A stretch of 64,000 bases of DNA from CAYNKA01 sp964397655 (GTDB lineage Bacteria; Spirochaetota; Spirochaetia; DTKZ01). The stretch covers positions 62,001 through 126,000 of the forward strand of contig CAYNKA010000002.1 of the NCBI GenBank assembly GCA_964397655.1. Reading direction: 5' to 3'. Of this stretch, positions 26,629 through 34,426 are shown in pieces. Under the pieces are notes generated by a model. It saw only the letters and a program-made list of their open reading frames with translations. It did no database searches and had not been told where the DNA came from. How positions within the stretch are numbered: position 1 is the stretch's first letter; the number at the start of each line of letters is the position of its first letter. The position numbers and the translations under genes were made by a program.

Positions 26629-28683
26629 TCAGAGGGACGGAGGCGAAAGGAGCGTGAGGAATTCCTCCTCCGTCACGACTTTCACGCCCAGAGCCCTCGC
26701 CTTCTCCAGCTTGCTCCCGGCTCCTTCGCCCGCGAGCAGGTGAGTCGTCGCGCCCGACACGGCGGATACGACCTTGCCGCCGCGTTTTTTCACCTCGTCC
26801 ATGGCGAGATCCCGCGGTTTGTAATGCTCGAAACTGCCCGTGACGCACCAACTCTGTCCCTCGAAAATCCGCGGAAGTTCGGGTTCCGTTCCGGGGACGG
26901 AGGTGAATTTGAGCCCTATCTCCTTGAGTTCGGCGATGAGGGCACGCAGTTCCGGCCGTTTGAATTCCTCCATGATGCGTTCGGCCGTCTTTTCGCCGAT
27001 TCCGTGAAGGGCGAGAAGCGCATCTCCGTTCCCGGAATCGGCGAGGGCGATGAGCTTGTCGATGGAATCGAAGCCTCCTTGGACGAGGATCTCCGTGACC
27101 TTGGTTCCGATTTCGGGGATGCCGAGCGAGGGAAGGACGACCTCGAAGGGTCGCGACAGGCTCTTCTCCACGCCCTGGCGTATCAAATCCACTTTTCTGT
27201 CGCCGAATCCCGGATAATCCTTGAGTTTTTCGTAGGGTATCCTGTAAAGGTCCGGAATATCATCGACGAGACCTTCGTTCCACAGGAAGTCGATGGTTTC
27301 CGCCCCGAGATTCTCGATGTCCATCTGCCCCTTTCCGGCGAAAAAGACGAGCCTCCCCTTGCGTTGATCGGGGCACGCCGCCGAGTTCGGACAGAATCGA
27401 TGGGCTCCGCGATCCACGAGCCGCGAACCGCACGAGGGACAGAACTCCGGCATTTTATAGGACTCCCCTTCCTCGTTTTTCTCCACGACACGTTCGACGG
27501 CAGGGATCACGTCGCCCCTTCTGCTCACCGCCACCGTGTCGCCCTCGGAGAGTTCGAGGGCGTCGATGTAGTCCTGGTTGTGCAGGGTTACGTTGACGAT
27601 GGTCGCGCCGCCGACTTCGACCGGCTCGACCCGGGCTACCGGGGTGACGCGCCCAGTGCGTCCGATCTGTATTTCGATCTTCGCCACCCGGGTGAGCCCC
27701 TCCGGAGACTCGAATTTGTAGGCGATCGCCCAGCGGGGATGATGTCCCGTGAATCCGAGGGATTCCCTCGCGTCGAGTTCGTTCACCTTGAAGACGAGGC
27801 CGTCTATCTGGTACCGGAGCCCCGCCCGTTCCGCGGAGAATTTCTCTATGATCGCCGGCAGATCCTCCGGCGAACGGACATCGTCGCGGAAGCCGGTTTC
27901 GCCTTCCCCGGAGCCCCGGGCGCAGGACGGATCCAGGAGAAAGGTTCTCGGATTCACGGGGAAACCGAGCCGGGACAATTCCTCGACGACTTCCCGATGG
28001 CTCGCGAGCGGAGGCGTGAAGAATCCTTCGTAGACGAATATCCGCAGGGGAACCTTCGCGACTTCGGAGCTCTTGTTCCTCCTGAGGGTTCCGCTCGCAA
28101 GATTGCGGGGATTGACGTAGGGGATTTCAGACTTCGCGTTGAGTTCTTCGAACCTGTCCACGGGCAGGAAGATTTCTCCGCGGACCGCGAAGCCGTCGGA
28201 TCTCGAGACCCGAAGAGGAATGGACCGGATGGTCTTCACGTTCGCGGTCACGTCGTTTCCCACGTAGCCGTTGCCCCTCGTGACCGCCCTGGCGAGGGCT
28301 CCCGCCTCGTAATAGAGCACGATGGAAACTCCGTCGATTTTCTCCTCAGCCACGAAGGAGAGCGGTTTTTCCGAGGTCTTCCGCGTCTTTTCCATCCAGG
28401 AAGCGACGTCCTGCGCCGTATAAGCCTTGTCGAGGCTCAGAACCGGGATGGTGTGCGGTACCTCGGGAAACGATGCGTCGAGATCGGAACCGACGCGGTG
28501 GCTCGGCGAGTCCGAAGTGACGAGCTCGGGGAACTCCCTTTCCAGGAAAAGCAGGCGGTCGAATTTCCTGTCGTACTCGACGTCGGCGACGCTCGGACGG
28601 CCTTCGACATAGTATTCGCGCTGATAACGAAGAAGGAGCCCCTTGAGTTCAAGGAGCTCCTCGGCTGCTTCTTCGATGGTCAT
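26629..28683 (-). CDS. ligA: NAD-dependent DNA ligase
   Basis: This 684-residue enzyme seals nicks in replication and repair using NAD. Visible features are the N-terminal Ia region with YYVEGRPSVADVEYD (about 25-39), the adenylation site EEKIDGVSI (about 112-120; most ligases have KLDG or KIDG), RGEIFLP (motif III), QIDGLVFK (motif IV) and YKFESPEG (motif V). A zinc finger CPSC....CPNSAACP (about 415-440), helix-hairpin-helix repeats and a C-terminal BRCT domain (about 605-680) complete the family architecture. The length is normal. A TATCCT hexamer ends 6 nt before the ATG, and no Shine-Dalgarno is visible. Confidence 0.96.
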   Translation of the reverse strand: MTIEEAAEELLELKGLLLRYQREYYVEGRPSVADVEYDRKFDRLLFLEREFPELVTSDSPSHRVGSDLDASFPEVPHTIPVLSLDKAYTAQDVASWMEKTRKTSEKPLSFVAEEKIDGVSIVLYYEAGALARAVTRGNGYVGNDVTANVKTIRSIPLRVSRSDGFAVRGEIFLPVDRFEELNAKSEIPYVNPRNLASGTLRRNKSSEVAKVPLRIFVYEGFFTPPLASHREVVEELSRLGFPVNPRTFLLDPSCARGSGEGETGFRDDVRSPEDLPAIIEKFSAERAGLRYQIDGLVFKVNELDARESLGFTGHHPRWAIAYKFESPEGLTRVAKIEIQIGRTGRVTPVARVEPVEVGGATIVNVTLHNQDYIDALELSEGDTVAVSRRGDVIPAVERVVEKNEEGESYKMPEFCPSCGSRLVDRGAHRFCPNSAACPDQRKGRLVFFAGKGQMDIENLGAETIDFLWNEGLVDDIPDLYRIPYEKLKDYPGFGDRKVDLIRQGVEKSLSRPFEVVLPSLGIPEIGTKVTEILVQGGFDSIDKLIALADSGNGDALLALHGIGEKTAERIMEEFKRPELRALIAELKEIGLKFTSVPGTEPELPRIFEGQSWCVTGSFEHYKPRDLAMDEVKKRGGKVVSAVSGATTHLLAGEGAGSKLEKARALGVKVVTEEEFLTLLSPPSL

Positions 28684-28719
28684 GAAGAAAGGATAACAGA
28701 AAAAATCGGCAGAAGAAAG

Positions 28720-30603
28720 CTATTCTCCCTTGCGGATGAAGGCGTCCTTGAATCCTTGGGAACGCATTTTATAGAGGAGAATGCCCTTCTCGTCCTCGTT
28801 CACCGGACCCAGGAGGACTCGGTAGTACGACTTGTCGCCCACAGCCGCGGGGAGGACCACGACCGGATAGGAGGCGAGTGAATCGACAGCGTTCCGGGCG
28901 TACCTCGGGTTTCCGTAGGAAACGAGCTGCAGATAATAGGAATTCTTTTTCAGAGAAGCCACGATCGGGAGATTGGCCTTTGCCCATTCGTCCGCCGTTT
29001 CGGCCGCCGGAGCCGGCTTCACGGCCTCGATCTCGGCCTCCTTCTTCACGATGGCCTCCGCCGCGGCCTTCTCATCCGGTTTGTCGGATTTTTCGGATTC
29101 CGCCTCCTTGTGCAGCCCTTCCGGCTCCTTCCGGATTTCGGCCTCGACCTCCGCTTTCGGTGAAGTTTCTTCCACCTTCTTTTCCACCGGTTTCTCCGGA
29201 ATCGTCGCTATGATGGTATCCAGTTTCTTGAGCGCCTCTTCGGAAGCTTCCTTGGTCTTGGCGTCCGGAGAGACTTCGGGTTTCGGAATCACCGGAGGCT
29301 TCATTTCCGCAGGTTCGAGGGCGATCTTGGCGTCGCTCGGGACCGGAATCGGCTTCACGCTCACGGCGGGGACGGCGGGTTCCGCGATTTTCCCGATCTT
29401 CGTTTCCACCTGTTCCACCCCGCTGAATCTGGCAATCGGTTTCTCCTCGCCGCCTATGCCGGGCTGGGCCGGAGCTGCGGGAGGAGGCGCGAGTTCCGGA
29501 ACCTTCTTCGGTTCCTCGGGCACCGCCACGACGACCGCGGCCGCGGCCGGCGCCTTCGGAGACTCCACCATTATGAAGGATTCGGATTCACGGGGTTTGG
29601 GGTAAAGGTCCTTTTGAGGAGTTCGCCGGGACACAAGGGCGCCGGCATCGTCGATCCTGTTCACCTGGGCGGGCTTGGCCCAATCGTCTCCGGAGATCGG
29701 AGCCGCAGGTTCGGCCTTCTTCTCCGCGACCGGAGAAGGCTCCTGCTTCACCTCCAACGCGACCGCCGGAGCCGCGGACGGAGCCGCCGTCGAAGGGGAT
29801 TTTTCCGTTCCAGCAGCCACTGCGGGCACCGCCGCTGCGGGGACGGAGGAAGGCTTCTCTACGGAAGGCTTCGCCTCGGTCCCGGCTCGGGCGACGGCCT
29901 GAACGGGGGGTTTTTCGGCGGAAGGGCTCGCCTCGGCGGCGATCGAAGTCTTCGGCCCCGGCGCGGGGACGGAGGAAGGCTTCGCCTCGGTCCCGGCCCG
30001 GGCGACAGCCTGGACCGGGGGTTTTTCGGCCGGCGCGGGCGAAGGTTTGGCTTCCTGCGCGGGAGAATCTATCGCCGCGGAAATCGAGGAAGCCGCGGGA
30101 GTCTTGGATGCCTGAGGCAGTACCGCTTTTTTCTCGGCGGGTTCGGAAACGGCAGCGGCACCCGCGTTCTTTCGCGGATTGACGACTTCGTTCGCGTCTC
30201 CGGCCCTCGCGGCAGGATTCACGTCCGGGTCCGGGCTGTAGGGCAGGTCCTGGGTCTTCGCGGTCGGGTCCGTTCCCGGAATGACGACTGCGGCCACTCT
30301 GACTCGTATGGCGTCGTTCTTCGCCACGGAGAGCGCGTCGGCCGCTTGTTCCGACACGACGAGGAACATCGAGGGATCCGCGAGACCTCCCGATATGATT
30401 ATTCGTACGCTCTTTCCGTTGCTCAAATTCGTCACGTCGACGATCGAATTCCTCGGAAAGCTGTTCGAGGCGCCGTAAAACCCCGTGGGAGGGAATTCGC
30501 CGTATCTTCCGACCGCCGCAGATCCTTCCCAAACGCGGTTCGCGTCGGCGAAGGCGGTCAGGGCGATCAATCCAAGGACAACAACGACAATCCTACGCTT
30601 CAT
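28720..30603 (-). CDS. RlpA-like double-psi barrel and SPOR-domain protein
   Basis: The 627-residue exported protein begins with a signal peptide (about 1-20). Residues 24-105 resemble the RlpA double-psi beta-barrel (VGRYGEFPPTGFYGASNSFP, VDVTNLSNGKSVRI). The catalytic NDRGP-type motif of RlpA lytic transglycosylases is replaced by SGGLADP, so the domain is probably a non-catalytic binder. A long Ala/Pro/Lys/Glu-rich linker (about 130-535) holds an internal repeat. The C-terminus is a SPOR domain (YYLQLVSYGNPRYARNAVDS to the end), which in other bacteria binds denuded peptidoglycan at division sites. A good GAGGAG Shine-Dalgarno precedes the ATG. It may link cell-wall remodelling to the envelope; that is inference. 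Confidence 0.78.
   Translation of the reverse strand: MKRRIVVVVLGLIALTAFADANRVWEGSAAVGRYGEFPPTGFYGASNSFPRNSIVDVTNLSNGKSVRIIISGGLADPSMFLVVSEQAADALSVAKNDAIRVRVAAVVIPGTDPTAKTQDLPYSPDPDVNPAARAGDANEVVNPRKNAGAAAVSEPAEKKAVLPQASKTPAASSISAAIDSPAQEAKPSPAPAEKPPVQAVARAGTEAKPSSVPAPGPKTSIAAEASPSAEKPPVQAVARAGTEAKPSVEKPSSVPAAAVPAVAAGTEKSPSTAAPSAAPAVALEVKQEPSPVAEKKAEPAAPISGDDWAKPAQVNRIDDAGALVSRRTPQKDLYPKPRESESFIMVESPKAPAAAAVVVAVPEEPKKVPELAPPPAAPAQPGIGGEEKPIARFSGVEQVETKIGKIAEPAVPAVSVKPIPVPSDAKIALEPAEMKPPVIPKPEVSPDAKTKEASEEALKKLDTIIATIPEKPVEKKVEETSPKAEVEAEIRKEPEGLHKEAESEKSDKPDEKAAAEAIVKKEAEIEAVKPAPAAETADEWAKANLPIVASLKKNSYYLQLVSYGNPRYARNAVDSLASYPVVVLPAAVGDKSYYRVLLGPVNEDEKGILLYKMRSQGFKDAFIRKGE
29839..30030 (-). 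repeat. Imperfect direct repeat inside the RlpA/SPOR gene linker
   Basis: The segments 29839-29920 and 29965-30030 are near copies. They encode KPPVQAVARAGTEAKPS twice. The first nucleotide copy has an extra 15 bp that itself repeats GGAAGGCTTC. This suggests recent slippage or unequal exchange in the low-complexity linker. Confidence 0.7.
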
Positions 30604-30671
30604 AGAGACTCCTCATTCCATTTTCGGACGACACGGAAGGACTCATAAGTTTTTTCGCCGTACGGAGAAAC

Positions 30672-31160
30672 TCACGGCCTCCCCGCCAGGGCCTTTTTCG
30701 CGACCGCCCTTCCCGCGTCCGCGAAGAACTCGTCGCGCGGAGCGTCCGGGCGGCGTTTGAGCTCGGCAGCCTTGATCGTCCCCGAGGAGACCGTTCTGCG
30801 GTCCGCGACGGAAACGAGCGAGTATTCAGCCCGTTCGAAGTCGGCGCCTCCGCCGTCGGGAAACGCGACCAACACGGAGAGAAGCCTCGTCGCTCCCCCC
30901 TCTTTCGCCGATCTCAGGGCCGTGTTCCCGTCCCGGTTTCCGCCGGTGAAAATTTCCGCATTGAAGGCGATGTGTCCCGCCGAAAAGAACTCGTCCATGA
31001 TGCCGTCTTCCAGTGCTGAAAGCAGGAGTCGGCCGTTCGTCGGCTTCCCCTTCTCCTCCGCCGGGAGCGACGGGGAGTAGATCGACACCATGACGGTTTC
31101 CGCCGCGAGAAACGGCGCGCAGATCAGCAATCCGATGCCAACGATCGTCGTCATTTTCAT
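30672..31160 (-). CDS. Small exported protein of unknown function
   Basis: The protein has 162 residues, or 160 if the second ATG (31154) is used; AAAGG directly abuts the first ATG and would fit the second better. Residues 1-20 form a signal peptide ending near FLAAET. The mature part has a Ser/Thr- and charge-rich sequence with VMVSIYSPSLPAE near the start and no cysteine. I do not recognise a family. It is the first gene of the minus-strand group upstream of the RlpA/SPOR gene (68 bp apart) and is divergent from the antiterminator gene, so the 84-bp gap must carry both promoters. Confidence 0.6.
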   Translation of the reverse strand: MKMTTIVGIGLLICAPFLAAETVMVSIYSPSLPAEEKGKPTNGRLLLSALEDGIMDEFFSAGHIAFNAEIFTGGNRDGNTALRSAKEGGATRLLSVLVAFPDGGGADFERAEYSLVSVADRRTVSSGTIKAAELKRRPDAPRDEFFADAGRAVAKKALAGRP

Positions 31161-31190
31161 CCTTTCACTATCGGCACAAGGGAAAGAATA

Positions 31191-31219
31191 TTGACATCTG
31201 TCGTAAAGGGGGATTTCTT
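31191..31219 (+). promoter_or_regulatory. Weak candidate promoter for the antiterminator operon
   Basis: A perfect TTGACA lies at 31191-31196. At the correct 17-bp distance the -10 (TTTCTT, 31214-31219) is poor. Only the -35 supports it. Confidence 0.22.
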
Positions 31220-31244
31220 CCGATCATAGGAGCGACTGGAAACG

Positions 31245-31772
31245 ATGATGAATTATTTCGCCATACAGATCAAGACCAGGGAGGAGAAGAAATTCATCTC
31301 CCTGGCCACGAACCTCCGTGCCGCCGAACCGCTCACGATCCTTTTTCCGAGGAGGTCGCTCTCCATCCGCAGGCTCGGCAAGACCAGGCAGACCGAAGCT
31401 CCGCTCTTTCCCGGTTATCTCTTCCTCCAAGGCGAAACCATCACGCCCGATATCTATTGGCGGCTGAAGAAGATACCAGGATTCTTCCGGTTCCTGAAGA
31501 GCAATCACGACATAAGGCCGCTCGAGGGCCCGGACCGGGAGCTCCTCCTCCACTTTCTGTCCTTCGGGGAACTCGTAAAGAAGTCGCGGGTCCGCTTCGA
31601 CGAGAACTCCCGGATCCAGGTCATCGAAGGCCCCCTCAAGGGGCTCGAAGGCCGCATCGTCAAGGTCGACAAGCGCAAGGGCCGGGCGAAGGTGAAGCTC
31701 GACCTTTACGACGAATCCTTTCTCGTCGATCTGGGGATCGACATCATCACGGAGACTACGAAGCATGAGTAA
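31245..31772 (+). CDS. NusG-like specialised transcription antiterminator (LoaP/UpxY type)
   Basis: The 175-residue protein has a NusG N-terminal domain (YFAIQIKTREEKKF; PLFPGYLFLQ at about 46-55) and a C-terminal KOW domain (VIEGPLKGLEGRIVKVDKRKGRAKV, about 125-150, in which the conserved Gly of GPLKG is present). Such paralogues of NusG bind RNA polymerase at one operon and prevent early termination, for example in polysaccharide or natural-product clusters. It begins an overlapping six-gene operon, and the next gene starts 8 bp before this stop. The start could be 31245 or the adjacent ATG at 31248. Calling it LoaP rather than UpxY is not possible from sequence alone. Confidence 0.82.
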   Translation: MMNYFAIQIKTREEKKFISLATNLRAAEPLTILFPRRSLSIRRLGKTRQTEAPLFPGYLFLQGETITPDIYWRLKKIPGFFRFLKSNHDIRPLEGPDRELLLHFLSFGELVKKSRVRFDENSRIQVIEGPLKGLEGRIVKVDKRKGRAKVKLDLYDESFLVDLGIDIITETTKHE

Positions 31773-33246
31773 CGGAAAAAAGAAGAGACGGATCTACATC
31801 ATCGGAGCGGGTTTCGCGGGTGCCGCGATTGCGCGGGAAATAAAAGCCAAGGGCATCCTCGGCGAGGTCGTAGCCTTTCTGGACGACGATCCCGCGAAGA
31901 TCGGGACGCGCATCGAGGACGTACCGGTTCTCGGTCCGATCAAGGACGTTGCATCCCTCCTCGGACAGACGCCGGCGGACGAAGCCCTCATCGCAATGCC
32001 CGGCGCCTCCAGGGAAAAGCTCAAGGAACTCTACCAGATCCTGAAGAAGGCCAACTTCGAGAAGATCCGCATCCTGCCCGGCATCTCGCAGATCGTGGAA
32101 GGGGACCCCCGACTGATCCAGGCACGCGAGATCGACCCCCAAGACCTCCTCGCCCGCAGCCCCATCACCATCAACCTCACGAAGAGCCTCTCCTACCTCA
32201 GGGGGAAGCGCGTCCTCATAACCGGGGCCGGAGGAAGCATCGGAGGCGAACTCTCCCGGCAGCTCCTTTCCGGCGGCGCCGAACGGCTCTATCTCTTCGG
32301 CCACGGAGAGAACAGCATCTATGAGATCGACCGCGAGCTCCGCATCCTCCAGGAGGAGGGAGTCGGCGAGAAGGCGACCATAGTCCCGGTCATCGGCGAC
32401 CTCCAGGACCGGGAATACATGAGATTCATCCTGAAGCGGCTCAAGGCGGACGTGATCTTCCACTGCGCGGCTTACAAGCACGTCCCCATGATGGAAGCGA
32501 ACCCGGTGGAGGCCATCCAGAACAACGTTTTCGGCACCAAGAACCTGGTGGACGCCTCGGTCGAGGCCGGATGCAGGAGGTTCGTCCTCATCTCCACGGA
32601 CAAGACCGTGGATCCTGTGTCGGTCTACGGGGTTTCCAAGAAGATGGCCGAGGAGATCGTGCTCGGGTCGCCCAACCACGACCTCTCCTTCATGGTCGTC
32701 CGCTTCGGCAACGTGCTCGGCTCCCGGGGGAGCATCGTTCCCCTTTTCCAGAGGCAGATCCTGAAGGGGGGACCCGTGACCATCACCCACCCCGAAACGA
32801 ACCGCTTCTTCATGACCATCCCGGAAGCCGCCTCCCTCGTCCTCAAGGCGGGGGGCGTCGGCAAGGGCGGGACCCTCTACGTTCTCGACATGGGCGAACC
32901 CCTCCTCATCAAGGACCTCGCGGAGCAGATGATCAGGTTCTACGGCTTCGAGCCGGAAAAGGACATCCCCATCCACACCATCGGCCTTCGCCCCGGTGAG
33001 AAAATATCCGAGAGCCTGTGGGACTCGACCGAGAGCGTGGAGAAAACCGAATATCCGAAAATGAACCGCATCCAAAGGAACGGCAGCCCGATCAAGGATA
33101 TGTCCGGCCTGCTGGAAAAGCTCCATCCAGTGTGTTTTTTCCATCCCGACAAGCCCGAAGTCTACCGGAACCGTCGGATCCTCCGGTCTCTTCTCCGGGC
33201 CGCGGTCCCCACTCTCGCCGAGGCGCCGAATGAACCGGAATACTGA
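31765..33246 (+). CDS. Soluble NDP-sugar 4,6-dehydratase/epimerase (CapD/PglF-related)
   Basis: The 493-residue protein has an N-terminal nucleotide-binding region (IYIIGAGFAGAAIAREI, about 9-25) and a second Rossmann site VLITGAGGSIGGEL (about 151-164). FNNVFGTKNL and STDKTVDPVSVYGVSKK (about 275-291) mark the SDR active site. PglF/WbpM-type long enzymes usually carry Met where SDRs have Tyr; here the Y in VYGVSK keeps the YxxxK form. Relatives of this type carry four N-terminal membrane helices, but this protein starts directly at the first Rossmann domain, so it should be cytosolic. It probably makes UDP-4-keto-6-deoxy-sugars for the following aminotransferase. Overlaps with both neighbours indicate coupling. 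Confidence 0.83.
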   Translation: MSNGKKKRRIYIIGAGFAGAAIAREIKAKGILGEVVAFLDDDPAKIGTRIEDVPVLGPIKDVASLLGQTPADEALIAMPGASREKLKELYQILKKANFEKIRILPGISQIVEGDPRLIQAREIDPQDLLARSPITINLTKSLSYLRGKRVLITGAGGSIGGELSRQLLSGGAERLYLFGHGENSIYEIDRELRILQEEGVGEKATIVPVIGDLQDREYMRFILKRLKADVIFHCAAYKHVPMMEANPVEAIQNNVFGTKNLVDASVEAGCRRFVLISTDKTVDPVSVYGVSKKMAEEIVLGSPNHDLSFMVVRFGNVLGSRGSIVPLFQRQILKGGPVTITHPETNRFFMTIPEAASLVLKAGGVGKGGTLYVLDMGEPLLIKDLAEQMIRFYGFEPEKDIPIHTIGLRPGEKISESLWDSTESVEKTEYPKMNRIQRNGSPIKDMSGLLEKLHPVCFFHPDKPEVYRNRRILRSLLRAAVPTLAEAPNEPEY

Positions 33247-34426
33247 TTTCATCCCCTTCGCCCTCCCCGACCTCGGGCCGCGGGAGGAGGAAGCCGTACT
33301 CCGCGTCATGAGGAGCGGATGGCTCACCACCGGAGGAGAAACAAAGGGCTTCGAGGAGGATTTCGCCCGTTATGCCGGTGTTCCTCACGCCCTCGCGGTG
33401 AATTCCGCGACCGCCGGACTCCATCTGGCTCTCGAAGCCCTCGGGGTCGGACCGGGGGACCGGGTCCTCACTACGCCCTACACCTTCACGGCGACCGCCG
33501 AAGTCGCCCGGTACCTGGGGGCCGACCCGCTGTTCGTGGACATCGAGAAGGACAGCTTCAACATCGATCCCGGACTCGTCGAGAAAGCGCTCGAACGCGA
33601 TGGGAACAGGCCCGAGGGCGGAGGGCGTATAGCGGCGGTGATTCCCGTCCACGTGGGGGGCCACGTGGCGGACATGGAAAGGATCCTCGCCGCGGCGAAG
33701 GCCCGCGGGGTCCCGGTGGTGGAAGACGCGGCTCACGCCTTCCCGTCGCGGACCGCGAACGGCTTCGCCGGCGCGATGGGCGACATCGGCGTCTATTCGT
33801 TCTACGCGACCAAGACCATTACCACGGGAGAAGGCGGTATGGTCGTGCTCGGCGATCCCGAGCTCGCACGCAGGATCGGCCTCATGAGACTCCACGGCAT
33901 CGACCGCGAGATCTGGAACCGCTATACGGCGAAGAAGGCCTCCTGGGAATACGCGGTCGTCGAGGCCGGCTACAAGTACAACCTCACCGATCTCGCATCC
34001 GCGATCGGAAGGGTCCAGCTATCCCGCGCCGAGGAATTCCTCGAAAAACGGCGTTCCATCGCGAAACGCTTCGACGAGGCCTTTCGGGAACGGGATTACC
34101 TCATCCTGCCCCCGGACGGGGAAGGGCACGCCCGGCACCTCTACCCCCTCCGGCTGGAACTCGGCAGGCTCTCCATAGGCAGGGACGAGTTCATCGAGAG
34201 GCTCTTCGAGCTCGGCATCGGCACCTCGGTGCACTACATCCCCCTCCATCTTCATCCCTACTGGAAGGGACGCTTCGGCCTCAAGCCGGAATCGTTTCCG
34301 GAGGCTCACCGGAAATTCACCCAGGAAATAAGCCTGCCGATCTACACGACCTTGACCGCCGAAGGTGTTGAGCGGATAATTCAGGCAGTTCTTTCCGTGG
34401 GCGATTCCCACTACAGGAAGGCATGA
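33230..34426 (+). CDS. DegT/DnrJ/EryC1/StrS family PLP-dependent sugar aminotransferase
   Basis: The 398-residue enzyme contains VNSATAGLHLALEALG (about 61-76), the PLP aspartate region VVEDAAHAFPSR (about 164-175), and the Schiff-base lysine in YSFYATKTITTGEGG (about 187-201). These are the hallmarks of sugar aminotransferases acting on 4-keto-6-deoxy sugars. With the upstream dehydratase it would give a 4-amino-4,6-dideoxy sugar, as in bacillosamine-type or related surface glycan pathways. The start overlaps the dehydratase by 17 bp and the stop overlaps the next gene by 4 bp. No acetyltransferase or glycosyltransferase is in the window, so the final product is not known. Confidence 0.87.
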   Translation: MNRNTDFIPFALPDLGPREEEAVLRVMRSGWLTTGGETKGFEEDFARYAGVPHALAVNSATAGLHLALEALGVGPGDRVLTTPYTFTATAEVARYLGADPLFVDIEKDSFNIDPGLVEKALERDGNRPEGGGRIAAVIPVHVGGHVADMERILAAAKARGVPVVEDAAHAFPSRTANGFAGAMGDIGVYSFYATKTITTGEGGMVVLGDPELARRIGLMRLHGIDREIWNRYTAKKASWEYAVVEAGYKYNLTDLASAIGRVQLSRAEEFLEKRRSIAKRFDEAFRERDYLILPPDGEGHARHLYPLRLELGRLSIGRDEFIERLFELGIGTSVHYIPLHLHPYWKGRFGLKPESFPEAHRKFTQEISLPIYTTLTAEGVERIIQAVLSVGDSHYRKA

